A stretch of 64,000 nucleotides of DNA, from assembly GCA_002402045.2 (NCBI GenBank), contig NVUX02000074.1, forward strand, positions 1-64,000, given 5' to 3'. Numbering within the stretch: the stretch's first letter is position 1; the number at the start of each line of letters is the position of its first letter. This stretch comes from Paracoccaceae bacterium. Lineage in GTDB: Bacteria; Pseudomonadota; Alphaproteobacteria; Rhodobacterales; Rhodobacteraceae. Shown in pieces: positions 9,736 to 20,415 of the stretch. Below the pieces are notes generated by a model, which saw only the letters and a program-made list of their open reading frames with translations, had not been told where the DNA came from and did not search any database. A program made the translations under genes and the position numbers.

Positions 9736-11544
9736 TTAATACACCCGTTTTTTGGGTGCCAAACGCTTCACCTCAATGCCACCCTCAGATTCGGGGGTGA
9801 GCGGTGTAACGTGAACATCACGATAGCTTAATTTAACCTTCCAGTCATCCCCGATGGTGGCCAAGGAGTGCTTGCGCCATTCCTTGTCATCACGATCAGG
9901 GAAATCTTCATGCGCATGCGCGCCGCGGCTTTCCTTGCGGGCCTCGGCAGATACAATGGTGGCCAAGGCGTTGGGCATCAGGTTGGCCAGCTCAAGGGTT
10001 TCCATCAGGTCGGAATTCCAAATCATCGAGCGGTCGGTAACGTTGATATCATCCATTTTATTGGCAACAATATCCATCTTCTCACAGCCCTCTATTAGGC
10101 TTTCAGAGGTCCGGAACACGGCGGCATCATTTTGCATGGTTATCTGCATTTCAAGCCGAAGCTCAGCCGTTGGCACCGCCCCGCGCGCATGGCGGATATT
10201 GTCAAACCGCTCCATCGCGGCCTCCACCGAGGCCTCGTCAAAGGCTTGGTTTGGCGCGTCGGGGTCAATGATTTTACCCGCCTTAATCGCCGCCGCACGG
10301 CCAAAGACCACGAGATCAATCAGCGAATTGGAGCCAAGCCGGTTGGCCCCGTGCACCGAAGCACAGCCCGCTTCCCCCACAGCCATCAGGCCGGGCTCAA
10401 TAGCGTCGTGGTTATCGGCGGTCGGGTTCAGTACTTCGCCCCAATAATTGGTCGGAATGCCGCCCATATTATAGTGAACCGTTGGCAAAACCGGAATTGG
10501 TTCTTTGGTGATGTCTACTCCGGCAAAAACTTTTGCACTTTCTGAAATGCCGGGCAGACGCTCGGCCAAAACTTCAGGCGGAAGGTGATCTAGGTGCAAG
10601 AAAACATGGTCTTTATTTGGTCCAACACCACGGCCTTCGCGAATTTCGATGGTCGAGCAGCGCGATACCACATCGCGTGAGGCGAGGTCTTTATAGGTCG
10701 GCGCATAGCGCTCCATATAGCGCTCGCCTTCGGAATTCGTCAGGTAGCCGCCTTCACCGCGCGCGCCCTCGGTAATGAGCATGCCCGCGCCATAAATGCC
10801 GGTGGGGTGGAATTGTACAAATTCCATATCTTGCAAAGGCAGGCCTTGGCGCGCAACCATGCCGCCGCCATCGCCAGTGCAGGTATGGGCCGATGTGGCG
10901 CTGAAAAACGCGCGGCCATAGCCGCCAGTGGCCAGCACTGTCATTTTAGCATTAAAACGGTGCAGGGTGCCGTCATCCAGCTTCCAGGCCAAAATGCCCT
11001 GAATTTCACCATTCACACCGCGCAGCAGGTCAATCGCGAAATACTCGATGTAAAACTGGGCATTATGCTTCAGGCTTTGGCCATAAAGCGTGTGCAGCAT
11101 AGCGTGGCCGGTGCGGTCAGCAGCGGCACAGGTGCGCTGCACGGGCGGGCCTTCGCCATATTCGGTTGTGTGGCCGCCAAAAGGCCGCTGATAAATCTTG
11201 CCATCTTCGGTGCGGGAAAACGGCACGCCGTAATGCTCCAGCTCATACACCGCTTCAGGGGCGTGGCGCACCAGATACTCTTGCGCGTCCATATCGCCCA
11301 ACCAGTCGGAACCCTTGATCGTGTCATACATATGCCACTTCCAGTTATCCGGCCCCATGTTGGACAGGCTGGCCGCAATGCCACCCTGTGCTGCCACGGT
11401 GTGGGAGCGCGTGGGGAACACCTTGGTAACGCAGGCGGTTTTTAGCCCTTGCTCGGCCATGCCCAGCGTGGCCCGTAGGCCAGCGCCGCCGGCGCCCACA
11501 ACCACCACGTCATATTCGTGGTCAATAAATTCATATGCAGCCAT
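9736..11544 (-). CDS. sdhA: Succinate dehydrogenase flavoprotein subunit
   Basis: This is the catalytic subunit that oxidises succinate to fumarate with covalently bound FAD. The 602-residue product has the dinucleotide-binding fold [16 protein letters not shown] near residue 14, the FAD-attachment histidine in [11 protein letters not shown] (His48), and the conserved active-site stretches [13 protein letters not shown] and [13 protein letters not shown]. Length is normal. It follows sdhD by 15 nt. Confidence 0.98.
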   Translation of the reverse strand: MAAYEFIDHEYDVVVVGAGGAGLRATLGMAEQGLKTACVTKVFPTRSHTVAAQGGIAASLSNMGPDNWKWHMYDTIKGSDWLGDMDAQEYLVRHAPEAVYELEHYGVPFSRTEDGKIYQRPFGGHTTEYGEGPPVQRTCAAADRTGHAMLHTLYGQSLKHNAQFYIEYFAIDLLRGVNGEIQGILAWKLDDGTLHRFNAKMTVLATGGYGRAFFSATSAHTCTGDGGGMVARQGLPLQDMEFVQFHPTGIYGAGMLITEGARGEGGYLTNSEGERYMERYAPTYKDLASRDVVSRCSTIEIREGRGVGPNKDHVFLHLDHLPPEVLAERLPGISESAKVFAGVDITKEPIPVLPTVHYNMGGIPTNYWGEVLNPTADNHDAIEPGLMAVGEAGCASVHGANRLGSNSLIDLVVFGRAAAIKAGKIIDPDAPNQAFDEASVEAAMERFDNIRHARGAVPTAELRLEMQITMQNDAAVFRTSESLIEGCEKMDIVANKMDDINVTDRSMIWNSDLMETLELANLMPNALATIVSAEARKESRGAHAHEDFPDRDDKEWRKHSLATIGDDWKVKLSYRDVHVTPLTPESEGGIEVKRLAPKKRVY

Positions 11545-11559
11545 GATATTTTTCCTTAC

Positions 11560-11943
11560 TCAACCGCCGAAAGCGATTTTGGCGACTGAAAAAACGCCGG
11601 TTACGCCGATTAGCGTGGTAAACATTGTGTTGACGAGAAGCGCGGTTGTCATCGCGGCTTTGCCATGTACATAATCCACAATCACCTCCTGCAACCCCTG
11701 CCGGAGATGCGACATGATGGTGATAAAAAACAGGATTGCGATGATGGCATTAACCGGATGCTCATAGATCGCCCGCACCTCATCAAAATCTGAGCCAATG
11801 GCGCGCAAAAGCGGGAAGATAAACAGGAGCACAAGTGGCAAAAGCGCCACCGCTGCTACCCGCTGTTTCCACCATTCCACTGTGCCGTCTTTAGCCGAGC
11901 CGAGGCCCTCAACGCGCTGCCTATCCGTTTGATACCGCATCAA
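11560..11943 (-). CDS. sdhD: Succinate dehydrogenase membrane anchor subunit
   Basis: The 127-residue hydrophobic protein has about three membrane helices. The motif HLRQGLQEVIVDYVHG matches the second-helix signature of SdhD, where haem b and quinone are contacted. Its start overlaps the end of sdhC by 4 nt (ATGA), and sdhA follows. Small-subunit identity rests on this motif and on operon order. Confidence 0.93.
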   Translation of the reverse strand: MMRYQTDRQRVEGLGSAKDGTVEWWKQRVAAVALLPLVLLFIFPLLRAIGSDFDEVRAIYEHPVNAIIAILFFITIMSHLRQGLQEVIVDYVHGKAAMTTALLVNTMFTTLIGVTGVFSVAKIAFGG

Positions 11944-12335
11944 AATACTCCCGTCGAAACCAGAATGCCAATAACCGTTAACACCACCGAGCCCGCCATT
12001 ACGGCCAAACCTGAGCGGTAGGCCGTTTCAAGATCAAGCCCTTTGCCTGCGTCCCAGAAAAGATGCCGGATACCGTTGCAAAAGTGAAAAGAAAGCGCCC
12101 AGAGGGAGGCGATCAGGATAAAACCACCTACAACCGACGTCATAACGGCGTTTGCGGTTTCAAAAGAGTCCTCACCAATGGCAAGCGCCAAAAACCACCA
12201 CGTGATCATGGTGATGCTGACTGCCAAGCCCACGCCGGTAATCCGATGGAATATGGACAAACCCATCGTCCAGAGCGGGCGGTAAATGGATAGATGGGGG
12301 GAAAGTGGGCGTTTGCCCCTGTTCACATCTGCCAT
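11940..12335 (-). CDS. sdhC: Succinate dehydrogenase cytochrome b556 subunit
   Basis: The 131-residue product has three membrane helices. RPLSPHLSIYRP and SIFHRITGVGLA are the SdhC signature, which includes quinone-site residues in the family. The segment CNGIRHLFWDAG carries the probable haem-ligand histidine. It is the first gene of the sdh operon, and the promoter should lie in 12336-12470. Confidence 0.95.
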   Translation of the reverse strand: MADVNRGKRPLSPHLSIYRPLWTMGLSIFHRITGVGLAVSITMITWWFLALAIGEDSFETANAVMTSVVGGFILIASLWALSFHFCNGIRHLFWDAGKGLDLETAYRSGLAVMAGSVVLTVIGILVSTGVF

Positions 12336-12470
12336 GGTATCTCCTGACTATTTATCGGCTCAAAGCATAGCTTGAGTCTGTTTTGACGCAGGTTTACGCA
12401 GATTCCCCTTTCGGGCAAGTTAATTCGAGGCAATGTATCTCGAACTATTCAGATTGTGCTGGGTTTGGAT

Positions 12471-12507
12471 ATTTGTGATCACTTAAATTTTTTATGTGAT
12501 CACAAAT
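12471..12507. repeat. Long AT-rich hairpin with GTGATCAC arms, copy 1
   Basis: ATTTGTGATCAC (12471-12482) pairs perfectly with GTGATCACAAAT (12496-12507). After one mismatch, TAAA/TTTA extend the stem to a TTT loop. It touches the stop codon of the minus-strand sulfotransferase gene. No T-run follows on either strand, so it is not a standard terminator. A near-identical element lies at 19037-19073. Confidence 0.7.
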
Positions 12508-13061
12508 TAACGCTTGTTTTTGTTGGCATGGGGGAAAGGCTTAAGCACGTCTTTACCAAGGAAGTTGACCAAGTCCAGCCAACCATCCCCTTTGGACAGG
12601 TCCATCACCAATAGATCATCGGGGCGATCAGCAAAATACTCAACAATCTCGGCGTTCTGTGCATCGTATTTCTTGCAATATAGTGCTTCATTCCCCGAAA
12701 GCCGTTCCACACCATACATCCAGCTTCGTAGCGGGTTGTTTTGGTCAGGAAAGAAGCGACGGTAGCTTTCCAGCCAATCCGCAGTATCTCGGATTGTCAG
12801 AATGAATTTTGCACCCGGATGGGCGGCATCCAATTCGCGATAGATAAATGCATTGGGAGAATCCTGAATGGCGTCCACACCGTCGACCACAGCCAACACT
12901 TTCTCGATAATCTTGGGCCTTGGGTCCGGCGCACGCCAATTCATCCTGCGGTTCAATACCTTAGTCGAAACGCCAACAGAAAAGCCCAGCGCATGCAGGG
13001 CATTTCCAAGAGAGCTGGTGCCGGTTTTTTGGAACCCAATGCAGAAAATTTTGCTTGTCAT
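12507..13061 (-). CDS. Sulfotransferase family protein
   Basis: The 184-residue product starts MTSKIFCIGFQKTGTSSLG, a textbook 5'-phosphosulfate-binding loop (GFQKTGTSSL) at its N-terminus. FILTIRDTADWLESYRRFF has the R-[DN]-x3-[WD]-x2-S pattern of the 3'-phosphate-binding motif. It is shorter than most bacterial sulfotransferases but has both PAPS motifs. The start overlaps the stop of mesaconyl-CoA hydratase by 4 nt (ATGA), implying coupled translation. The acceptor is unknown and may be a surface glycan. Confidence 0.82.
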   Translation of the reverse strand: MTSKIFCIGFQKTGTSSLGNALHALGFSVGVSTKVLNRRMNWRAPDPRPKIIEKVLAVVDGVDAIQDSPNAFIYRELDAAHPGAKFILTIRDTADWLESYRRFFPDQNNPLRSWMYGVERLSGNEALYCKKYDAQNAEIVEYFADRPDDLLVMDLSKGDGWLDLVNFLGKDVLKPFPHANKNKR

Positions 13062-14083
13062 TGTGGCATCAGTGCCCAGAAATCCAGATCAAGCAGCACA
13101 TGGGATGGGAATTTCCCCTCCACTTTCTCAAGGCTCTGCCCCACGCCTCCCGTATAGGCTTGCAAGCGCAGCCTGATAGCGCCGATGCCGCGAATCTCGG
13201 CCTTGTCCAGCACGGTTGAGCGCGCTCGAATGGTATCCCCTGAAAAGCAGGGGTTGGCATGGGTGCCAGCATTAATGGCCACGATCATTTGCGCATTGGC
13301 GAGGCCGTTAAAGCTCAGCGCGCGGGCCATAGAAATTACGTGGCCGCCGTAAATCAGCCGCTTGCCATCGGGGCGTTGGCTGGCGTCAAAATGCACCTTG
13401 GCGGTGTTTTGCCAAAGCCGCGTGGCGATCATGTGTTCGGCTTCTTCAATGGTGACGCCATCAATGTGGTCGATCACCTCGCCAATTTCATAATCGGCTA
13501 ACCGGTGCTTTTCGCCGGCCTGCGCAAAATCATAGCGGCCAAAATCCAGCCCCTCGGGCATAGGAAGCTCTGCCGCCTCAAGCGCGGGTTTCAGCACGGG
13601 AATCACCGTCTTCGGCGCGGGCGCATTCACGTCCCGCTTTCGCACCATCACCCAGCGCACATAGCTCAGCACCGCCTCGCCGCGCTGGTTGGTGCCGGTT
13701 GAGCGCACCCAGACCACGCCGTTTTTACCATTGGAGTTCTGCTTTAGGCCGATCACTTCTGAGCGGGTGGAAAGCGTATCCCCCGCATAAACCGGCTTTA
13801 AAAACCGACACTCGGCATAACCCAGATTGGCCACGGCATTCAGCGAAATATCCGGCACAGTTTTGCCAAAAACTATGTGAAACGCCGCGAGATCTTCAAT
13901 CGGGCTTTCCGGCAGCCCGCAGCTACGCGCAAATTCATCGCTTGAATACAGCGCAAAGCGGGTGGGGTAGAGCGCGGTATAAAGTGCGCGCTCACCGCCC
14001 GAAACCGTGCGGGGCGTGGCGTGTTCAAACACCTGCCCAACACGATAATCCTCAAAGAAATAGCCAGTATTAACCTTGCTCAT
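13058..14083 (-). CDS. mch: Mesaconyl-C1-CoA hydratase (beta-methylmalyl-CoA dehydratase)
   Basis: This MaoC/hot-dog-type hydratase interconverts mesaconyl-C1-CoA and beta-methylmalyl-CoA in the ethylmalonyl-CoA pathway of acetyl-CoA assimilation. The 341 residues contain two hot-dog halves. Segments such as SLNAVANLGYAECRFLKP and EVIGLKQNSNGK closely resemble the Rhodobacter sphaeroides enzyme as I remember it, and length agrees. Its neighbours are malyl-CoA thioesterase upstream and sdh and mdh, all pathway-related. It overlaps the DUF1737 gene upstream and the sulfotransferase downstream by 4 nt each. Confidence 0.9.
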   Translation of the reverse strand: MSKVNTGYFFEDYRVGQVFEHATPRTVSGGERALYTALYPTRFALYSSDEFARSCGLPESPIEDLAAFHIVFGKTVPDISLNAVANLGYAECRFLKPVYAGDTLSTRSEVIGLKQNSNGKNGVVWVRSTGTNQRGEAVLSYVRWVMVRKRDVNAPAPKTVIPVLKPALEAAELPMPEGLDFGRYDFAQAGEKHRLADYEIGEVIDHIDGVTIEEAEHMIATRLWQNTAKVHFDASQRPDGKRLIYGGHVISMARALSFNGLANAQMIVAINAGTHANPCFSGDTIRARSTVLDKAEIRGIGAIRLRLQAYTGGVGQSLEKVEGKFPSHVLLDLDFWALMPQ

Positions 14084-14283
14084 ACCAGCCCCAGCTTCAA
14101 GCCGGGGGTGTAGTTGCCCTCATATTCCTTCACCACGGCTTGGGCACAGCGCACCACACCACGGCCCGCATCATAGGTCATTACGGGGTCGCCTTGCAGC
14201 GACCATCCCTTGGCCAGCGCTTCCGAAACCTTATGGCAAAAGGCCGAGGTGTCATCTTCGGTCAACAGTCGGTAGGCGAGCAT
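14080..14283 (-). CDS. DUF1737 domain protein
   Basis: This is a 67-residue product from the ATG at 14283 (MLAYRLLTEDDTSAFCHKV). A longer frame upstream reaches into nnrU and is unlikely. ALAKGWSLQGDPVMTYD is typical of the small DUF1737 family, which has no established function. The ATG lies one base after the nnrU stop and the gene overlaps mch by 4 nt, so it is embedded in the ethylmalonyl-CoA operon. Confidence 0.83.
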   Translation of the reverse strand: MLAYRLLTEDDTSAFCHKVSEALAKGWSLQGDPVMTYDAGRGVVRCAQAVVKEYEGNYTPGLKLGLV

Positions 14284-14284
14284 T

Positions 14285-14845
14285 TTATCCTCCAAATGGA
14301 TTTGGACCAAGCCAAATGTGCAGCCCGGAAATTACGGCAAACACCACGGCTGAAATAATCAGCAGCTTTATATCGCCTTTGATAGGGCCAGCTTCGGGCT
14401 TTTCCCAAGCGCCTTCTTGCACGTTGATCAGCACCATATTGGCCAGTGCCCAAAGGGCCATGCCGCCAAACAGCACGATCGAGGCAATATCGCCATTCAC
14501 CAACAGGTGCGCGCCAGACCACAGAACAACGCCCCAAAGCATGGGGTGGCGCAGCCATGTGCGCGCGTGGCCCTTGGAGTTGCCCATGCCCAGCATAATC
14601 ACGGATATAATCATCAAAGTGTTGTTGATATGCCGCGTAAAGCTTGGCAGCTCATACACAAATTCAAAGGGGGCGGCCCGATATCCGAATACCATCAATA
14701 TGATAGACGCCAGTATCAGCAGCGCCATCACGCCTTTTGAGCCTTCCCCCATTTTTGCGGTCATGCCCGCCCGCATTTCCGGCGCGAGCCGCTTGAAGAA
14801 ATGCGCGATGGTCCACAGCGCTACACCGGCTATTAGTAAGTTCAT
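14285..14845 (-). CDS. nnrU: NnrU family membrane protein
   Basis: The 186-residue integral membrane protein has about five helices. HARTWLRHPMLWGVVLWSGAHLLVNGD is characteristic of the NnrU/NnuR family (split here: HARTWLRHPMLWG and GAHLLVNGD). These proteins were first linked to nitric-oxide metabolism and resemble membrane methyltransferase-like proteins. In this family genes often sit near ethylmalonyl-CoA genes with no denitrification neighbours, as here, so the nitrogen role is doubtful. Confidence 0.82.
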   Translation of the reverse strand: MNLLIAGVALWTIAHFFKRLAPEMRAGMTAKMGEGSKGVMALLILASIILMVFGYRAAPFEFVYELPSFTRHINNTLMIISVIMLGMGNSKGHARTWLRHPMLWGVVLWSGAHLLVNGDIASIVLFGGMALWALANMVLINVQEGAWEKPEAGPIKGDIKLLIISAVVFAVISGLHIWLGPNPFGG

Positions 14846-14854
14846 GATCGTCCC

Positions 14855-15691
14855 CTAGGTTTTCATTTTGGCGATCATATCGGCCTTGGCAAGCAAACGC
14901 ACGGCATTTTCTACGTGCAGGTTTTCCACGATCTTCCCGTCAACCACCGCCACACCAGACGCATTTTCAAAGGCTTCAATATAGCGCTGGGCGAGGGTCA
15001 AATCCGCTTCGCTCGGTGCAAATACGTCGTTTGTAACCTCGATCTGCGCGGGGTGAATCAGCGTTTTGCCGTCAAACCCCATGGCCAGGCCCTGTTGGCA
15101 TTCAGCCCGCAGCCCGTCTTCATCTTTAAAGGCATTATATACGCCATCAATACATACCAATCCATACGCCCGCGCCGCCAGAAGGCACAGCGAAAGCGAT
15201 GTCATAACCGGTGCGCGGTCTGGCATGTGCTCGGCAAACAGCTCTTTTACGAGGTCATTTGTGCCCATCACAAACCCCTCCAGCAATGGCGTACTGGCGG
15301 CAATTTCTTTGGCGTTCAAAATGCCAAGCGGGGTTTCCATCATCGCCCAAAGGCGGGTTTTGCCTTTAAGCTGCCCTGCAATCGCCTGTAATTCCACCGC
15401 GCCGTTCACCTTCGGAATCAAAATCCCGTCAGGCTCCGCGGCTATCGCGGCTTTCAGGTCGGCCTCGCCCCACACGCTCTCCAGCCCGTTTATCCGAATA
15501 AGCCGTTTGCGCGCCCCATAGCCGTGCTGCACCATTTCACACACCAAATCACGGGCTGCCAGCTTATCTTCCGGCGCCACTGCATCTTCCAGATCAAAGA
15601 TCAGCGCGTCAGCCGCTAGCCCTTTGGCCTTTTCCAGCACGCGTTCGCGCGATCCGGGCAAATAAAGCACTGAGCGGTAAGGATGGGACAT
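14855..15691 (-). CDS. mcl2: (3S)-malyl-CoA thioesterase, CoA-ester-lyase family
   Basis: The HpcH/HpaI-CitE fold enzyme of 278 residues hydrolyses (3S)-malyl-CoA to malate and CoA, the last step of the ethylmalonyl-CoA pathway. The start is the ATG at 15691, which has AGGAGG in front; the frame continues upstream without a ribosome-binding site. Motifs are RSVLYLPGS, IFDLEDAVAPEDK, WAMMETPLGILNA, VMGTNDL and GFDGKTLIHPAQIE, the last typical of CitE-like lyases. The short length and strong resemblance to Rhodobacter Mcl2 favour thioesterase over malyl-CoA lyase Mcl1. Its product, malate, is the substrate of the divergent mdh. Confidence 0.88.
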   Translation of the reverse strand: MSHPYRSVLYLPGSRERVLEKAKGLAADALIFDLEDAVAPEDKLAARDLVCEMVQHGYGARKRLIRINGLESVWGEADLKAAIAAEPDGILIPKVNGAVELQAIAGQLKGKTRLWAMMETPLGILNAKEIAASTPLLEGFVMGTNDLVKELFAEHMPDRAPVMTSLSLCLLAARAYGLVCIDGVYNAFKDEDGLRAECQQGLAMGFDGKTLIHPAQIEVTNDVFAPSEADLTLAQRYIEAFENASGVAVVDGKIVENLHVENAVRLLAKADMIAKMKT

Positions 15692-15744
15692 GTGGGCCTC
15701 CTGAAGTATGTTGCAGTGCAGCAGTTTAAGGAAGGTTTCTGTAA

Positions 15745-16802
<1,058 letters not shown>

Positions 16803-16803
<1 letters not shown>

Positions 16804-17714
16804 TGCCAACACGCGGATTTGTATTCGCAACAACTGGGCCAGAGTATACCACTTTGGCCCAGCGCGCTGCTTTATCGGTAAAGCAGCATTGCCCAAATAT
16901 CCCGATAGATATGTTCACAGATCAATCGCTGACCGACGATACATTCGCCCAGATCCACGAGCTTGAAACCAGCTGGTTTCGTCCAAAAATGGAATCCATG
17001 TATCGCTCGCGCTTTGCGCATACGGTGTATCTGGATGCCGATCTGCTGGTTATTGCAAATATCAGCGATATATTTGACATGCTCGGCCGGTTTGACCTCG
17101 CAGCGGCGCAGGATCAGTATCGAAACACCCCGCTCGCCACCAACATGTATAAACGCGCCATGCCTGCGGCTTTTCCACAGTATAATGGCGGCGTCCTTGG
17201 GTTTGCCCGCAATACCCGCACTCAGGCCTTTCTTAAAAGCTGGGAGCAAGCGCTAAAAAATAGCAAAAGGCCCCGTGACCAACCCATTTTGCGTGAGCTT
17301 CTTTTTGAGTCTGATCTGTCAATTTGCACACTACCCTCCGAATATAATGTCCACCGCATAGAGCATCTGCGCACGCTTACCTCACACGATGCCGCGCCCC
17401 GCGTGATCCACCATCACCATTTTCACCAGCATATCAGCCATGGCTATTATCCGATAACCTCTGTGCAAGAATTGCTCGGCAGCCCGCTTGCAAATCACGT
17501 GCAAAAGCTCATTGCGGCTGATACCAGCCTGAACCCCGAGACCACGCGCAGCAAAGTGCCTGCCTATTGTGATATTCATCGGGGAAAACCAATGCCGACG
17601 CCGCATCGGATAAAAAACAAAAAGGACTTAGCGCAAAAGTTCAAAAACCCCTTTCGCGGCACATACGGAGAAACCTGGTATCGGGCGATTAAAAAATGGC
17701 TCACAAAGGGGTGA
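16803..17714 (+). CDS. Glycosyltransferase-like protein with a DxD motif
   Basis: The 303-residue product resembles family-8-like nucleotide-sugar transferases. It has an N-terminal FVFATTGPEYTTLAQRAALS segment, a metal-binding DxD (Asp78-Ala-Asp80 in VYLDADLLVIAN) and PQYNGGVLGF, which matches the acceptor/metal region of this fold. A histidine cluster HHHHFHQH occurs later. It overlaps the mdh stop by one base (TAATG), so it is co-translated with mdh although the functions are unrelated. A surface-sugar role is plausible, and the substrate is unknown. Confidence 0.72.
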
Positions 17715-17742
17715 GCAGAGAATGGCCTGCTCAATTCTTTTA
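17712..17742 (+). terminator. Weak Rho-independent terminator after the glycosyltransferase
   Basis: TGAGCAG (17712-17718, including the stop codon) pairs with CTGCTCA (17727-17733) and is followed by ATTCTTTT. The stem is short, so it may only partly separate mdh from the genes downstream. Confidence 0.42.
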
Positions 17743-17804
17743 CATTGAATATCGCGCCTTTAAAAACTACCTTTGGTATAGTCATTCATAAATAGGAGGC
17801 CTCA

Positions 17805-19019
17805 TTGCGCATTCTCACAACCCTCGCTCTCATTTTCGCCACGGGGTCCGTGGCCGCTCAACCCAACAGCTTGCTTGCGGAGTCCAGCCTCACTGAGGCC
17901 GAAGCGATATTGGCCGCACAGCCCGATAAATCGCCCAATGATCAGTTCACCTATGGGGCTGTTTTGTTCCTCCGCGGCATTGAGAAATCGCTCCAGTTTC
18001 GCTGGCAGCATAATATGGCGATCAAAGATTTTGATCTGCCGGTGCTGCGCCTGCCAGTGCCGCCCAACCCCGATGCCCAGCCGTTTTCTCCCGAGCTTAT
18101 CACCGTTTTGTTTGCAAACCTGCGTGATGATATGGCGGTCAGCCAAGCCGCACTTGAGGCCGTTTCCGGTGAGGTTTCGGTAAAAATTGACCTGATGACC
18201 CTGTGGTTTGATATAAACATGAACGGCGTGCAGGACGAAGGCGAAGGGCTGATAGAGTTTGGCATCAACACCACAATGAGCCCCCGCCAAGCGCGAGATA
18301 TGCTGGCACAAACCAACCCCGCCCTTACGGTTCAATTTGATACCGCCGATGTGGCGTGGCTAAATGCCTATACCCACCTGCTGTCCGGCCTTTCCGAGCT
18401 GGTGATCGCCTTTGATCCAACAGAGGCAATTACAAAGGTGCTGAGCAGCAATCAGGCCATGATGGCCCTGCGCGGCAATACGTCAGCCCCCAATATATTA
18501 GACGCCCTGATTGGCGGTAACGCAGGTGGGTTTGGCGGCTGGGTCGACCAGTTTGCCATGGTTTACGGCGCGCTTAACCAGCAGCCTATCGCTGAAAACA
18601 CCCGCGCAGCACATGGGCATTTTCTGGCCATGATCGAGCAAAACAAGGTATTTTGGGCGGCTGTGGCAACAGAAACGGACAATACCCTAGAGTGGATTCC
18701 CAACGCTACCCAAACCGCCGCGCTGGGCTTTACCCTCCCCGAAGGGGCGGCTGAGGCATGGCAAGCCATCCTTGGGGATGCCGAGCAAATGCTCAGGGGT
18801 GAGCTGCTTGTTTCTTATTGGCGCATCGCCCCGGCAGGAGGTGTCAACATTCAAAAACTGTTTGAAAACCCGCCGGCGGTCGATATCGTAGACTGGTTTC
18901 AAGGCGCTGGCTTGCTACCATACCTAGAGCGCGGCCCCACGCTTTCCGCCCGCAATTTCCGGCAGTTTGAGCGGATGCTCTTGGGCGACACCCTGCTCTT
19001 TGCCCTATTGTTTAACTAA
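17805..19019 (+). CDS. Exported protein of unknown function (404 aa)
   Basis: I do not recognise this family. The start is TTG at 17805, well supported by AGGAGG at 17794-17799 and by the signal peptide it produces (MRILTTLALIFATGSVAAQ). The mature protein is mostly soluble and helix-rich. One segment, DLMTLWFDINMNGVQDEGEG, looks like a single EF-hand-like or dockerin-like calcium loop (D-x-N-x-N-G-x-x-D-E). No catalytic motif is visible. It lies between mdh/glycosyltransferase and sucC, with a long hairpin 18 nt downstream. Confidence 0.75.
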   Translation: MRILTTLALIFATGSVAAQPNSLLAESSLTEAEAILAAQPDKSPNDQFTYGAVLFLRGIEKSLQFRWQHNMAIKDFDLPVLRLPVPPNPDAQPFSPELITVLFANLRDDMAVSQAALEAVSGEVSVKIDLMTLWFDINMNGVQDEGEGLIEFGINTTMSPRQARDMLAQTNPALTVQFDTADVAWLNAYTHLLSGLSELVIAFDPTEAITKVLSSNQAMMALRGNTSAPNILDALIGGNAGGFGGWVDQFAMVYGALNQQPIAENTRAAHGHFLAMIEQNKVFWAAVATETDNTLEWIPNATQTAALGFTLPEGAAEAWQAILGDAEQMLRGELLVSYWRIAPAGGVNIQKLFENPPAVDIVDWFQGAGLLPYLERGPTLSARNFRQFERMLLGDTLLFALLFN

Positions 19020-19036
19020 AAACCGAGCACTCCAGC

Positions 19037-19073
19037 TTTTGTGATCACACTTTTTTTCAGTGTGATCACAAAA
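19037..19073. repeat. Long hairpin with GTGATCAC arms, copy 2
   Basis: TTTTGTGATCACAC (19037-19050) pairs perfectly with GTGTGATCACAAAA (19060-19073), extended by one more pair around a T-rich loop. It lies 18 nt after the preceding gene and about 45 nt upstream of the likely sucC promoter. It shares the core TTTGTGATCAC...GTGATCACAAA with the element at 12471-12507. Confidence 0.7.
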
Positions 19074-19117
19074 CCATATTATCACCCCAAATTGACCCCA
19101 GCTGCGACAAAATGGCT

Positions 19118-19146
19118 TTGCAGACTCATTTTTTCGTGTCTAATGC
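19118..19146 (+). promoter_or_regulatory. Possible sucC promoter
   Basis: TTGCAG (19118-19123) and TAATGC (19141-19146) are separated by 17 bp in the 198-nt gap before sucC. The match to the sigma-70 consensus is moderate. It would give a leader of about 65 nt. Confidence 0.35.
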
Positions 19147-19217
19147 GCCTTGACCATACAGTTTGTTTACCCTTTTGGGGGCACAAACTGGAAATTGCTG
19201 CAAAAAGGGACATACGA

Positions 19218-20411
19218 ATGAATATCCACGAGTATCAAGCCAAGAAGCTTCTGGGCGAATATGGCGCACCAATCTCTGACGGCCGCGCCGTTCTTAAAGC
19301 CGAAGACGCCAAAACCGCAGCTGGTGAGCTAGACGGCCCGATCTGGGTTGTGAAAGCGCAAATTCATGCAGGCGGGCGCGGCAAGGGTTCTTTTATAGAG
19401 CCTGAGGCTGGCGAGGCTGGTGGCGTGCGAATCACCAAATCTGTTTCGGAGGCCGCTGAAGAAGCGCAAAAAATGCTGGGCCGCACTTTGGTTACCCACC
19501 AATCTGGTCCTGCGGGCAAGGTTGTGAACCGGGTTTATATTGAAGACGGGGCGAGCATCGCCACCGAGCTTTATTTGGCCATATTGGTTGATCGCGTATC
19601 TTCCCGCGTGTCTTTTGTATGTTCCACCGAAGGCGGCATGGATATCGAGACCGTGGCCGCTGAGACCCCCGAAAAAATCCTGAGCTTTAACGTGGACCCT
19701 GCGTCCGGCATTTCCGGCTTCCACGGCCGCCGCGTAGCGTTTGCGCTCGGGCTAGAAGGCAAGCAGGTTAAGCAATGCGTGCAGCTGATCAACCAGCTTT
19801 ATAAGCTCTTCATTGAGCGTGATTGCGAAATGCTAGAAATCAACCCGCTGATCGTGACCACCGAGGGCGACCTTGTGTGCCTTGATGCCAAAATGGGCTT
19901 TGATGATAATGCGATGTATCGCCAGCCAGAGATTCTGGCGCTGCGCGACGAGAGCGAAGAAGACCCCAAAGAGCTGGCCGCTTCCAAGTTTGACCTGAAC
20001 TACATTTCGCTCGACGGCGAAATTGGCTGCATGGTAAATGGCGCGGGCCTTGCGATGGCGACGATGGATATCATCAAGCTCTTCGGTTCTTCCCCGGCTA
20101 ACTTCCTCGATGTTGGGGGCGGTGCCACCACTGAAAAGGTGACCGAAGCGTTTAAAATTATTACCTCTGATCCGAACGTAAAAGGCATTTTGGTGAACAT
20201 CTTCGGCGGTATCATGCGCTGCGATGTGATCGCCGAAGGCGTGGTGGCTGCGGTTAAAGAAGTGGGCCTAAAAGTGCCGCTTGTTGTGCGCTTAGAGGGC
20301 ACCAACGTGGAAAAAGGCAAAGAGATCATCAACAATTCAGGCCTTGGCGTGATTGCGGCTGATGACCTAGGCGATGCCGCGCGCAAGATTGTGGCGGCGG
20401 TTAAGGGATAG
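19218..20411 (+). CDS. sucC: Succinate-CoA ligase (ADP-forming) beta subunit
   Basis: With SucD it converts succinyl-CoA to succinate, making ATP. The 397-residue product starts at the ATG at 19218 ([15 protein letters not shown], the standard N-terminus); the frame extends upstream but lacks homology. The ATP-grasp region ([16 protein letters not shown]) and the C-terminal ligase domain ([15 protein letters not shown]) are intact. A small membrane-protein gene starts 4 nt downstream, before sucD. Confidence 0.97.
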   Translation: MNIHEYQAKKLLGEYGAPISDGRAVLKAEDAKTAAGELDGPIWVVKAQIHAGGRGKGSFIEPEAGEAGGVRITKSVSEAAEEAQKMLGRTLVTHQSGPAGKVVNRVYIEDGASIATELYLAILVDRVSSRVSFVCSTEGGMDIETVAAETPEKILSFNVDPASGISGFHGRRVAFALGLEGKQVKQCVQLINQLYKLFIERDCEMLEINPLIVTTEGDLVCLDAKMGFDDNAMYRQPEILALRDESEEDPKELAASKFDLNYISLDGEIGCMVNGAGLAMATMDIIKLFGSSPANFLDVGGGATTEKVTEAFKIITSDPNVKGILVNIFGGIMRCDVIAEGVVAAVKEVGLKVPLVVRLEGTNVEKGKEIINNSGLGVIAADDLGDAARKIVAAVKG

Positions 20412-20415
20412 CGGA

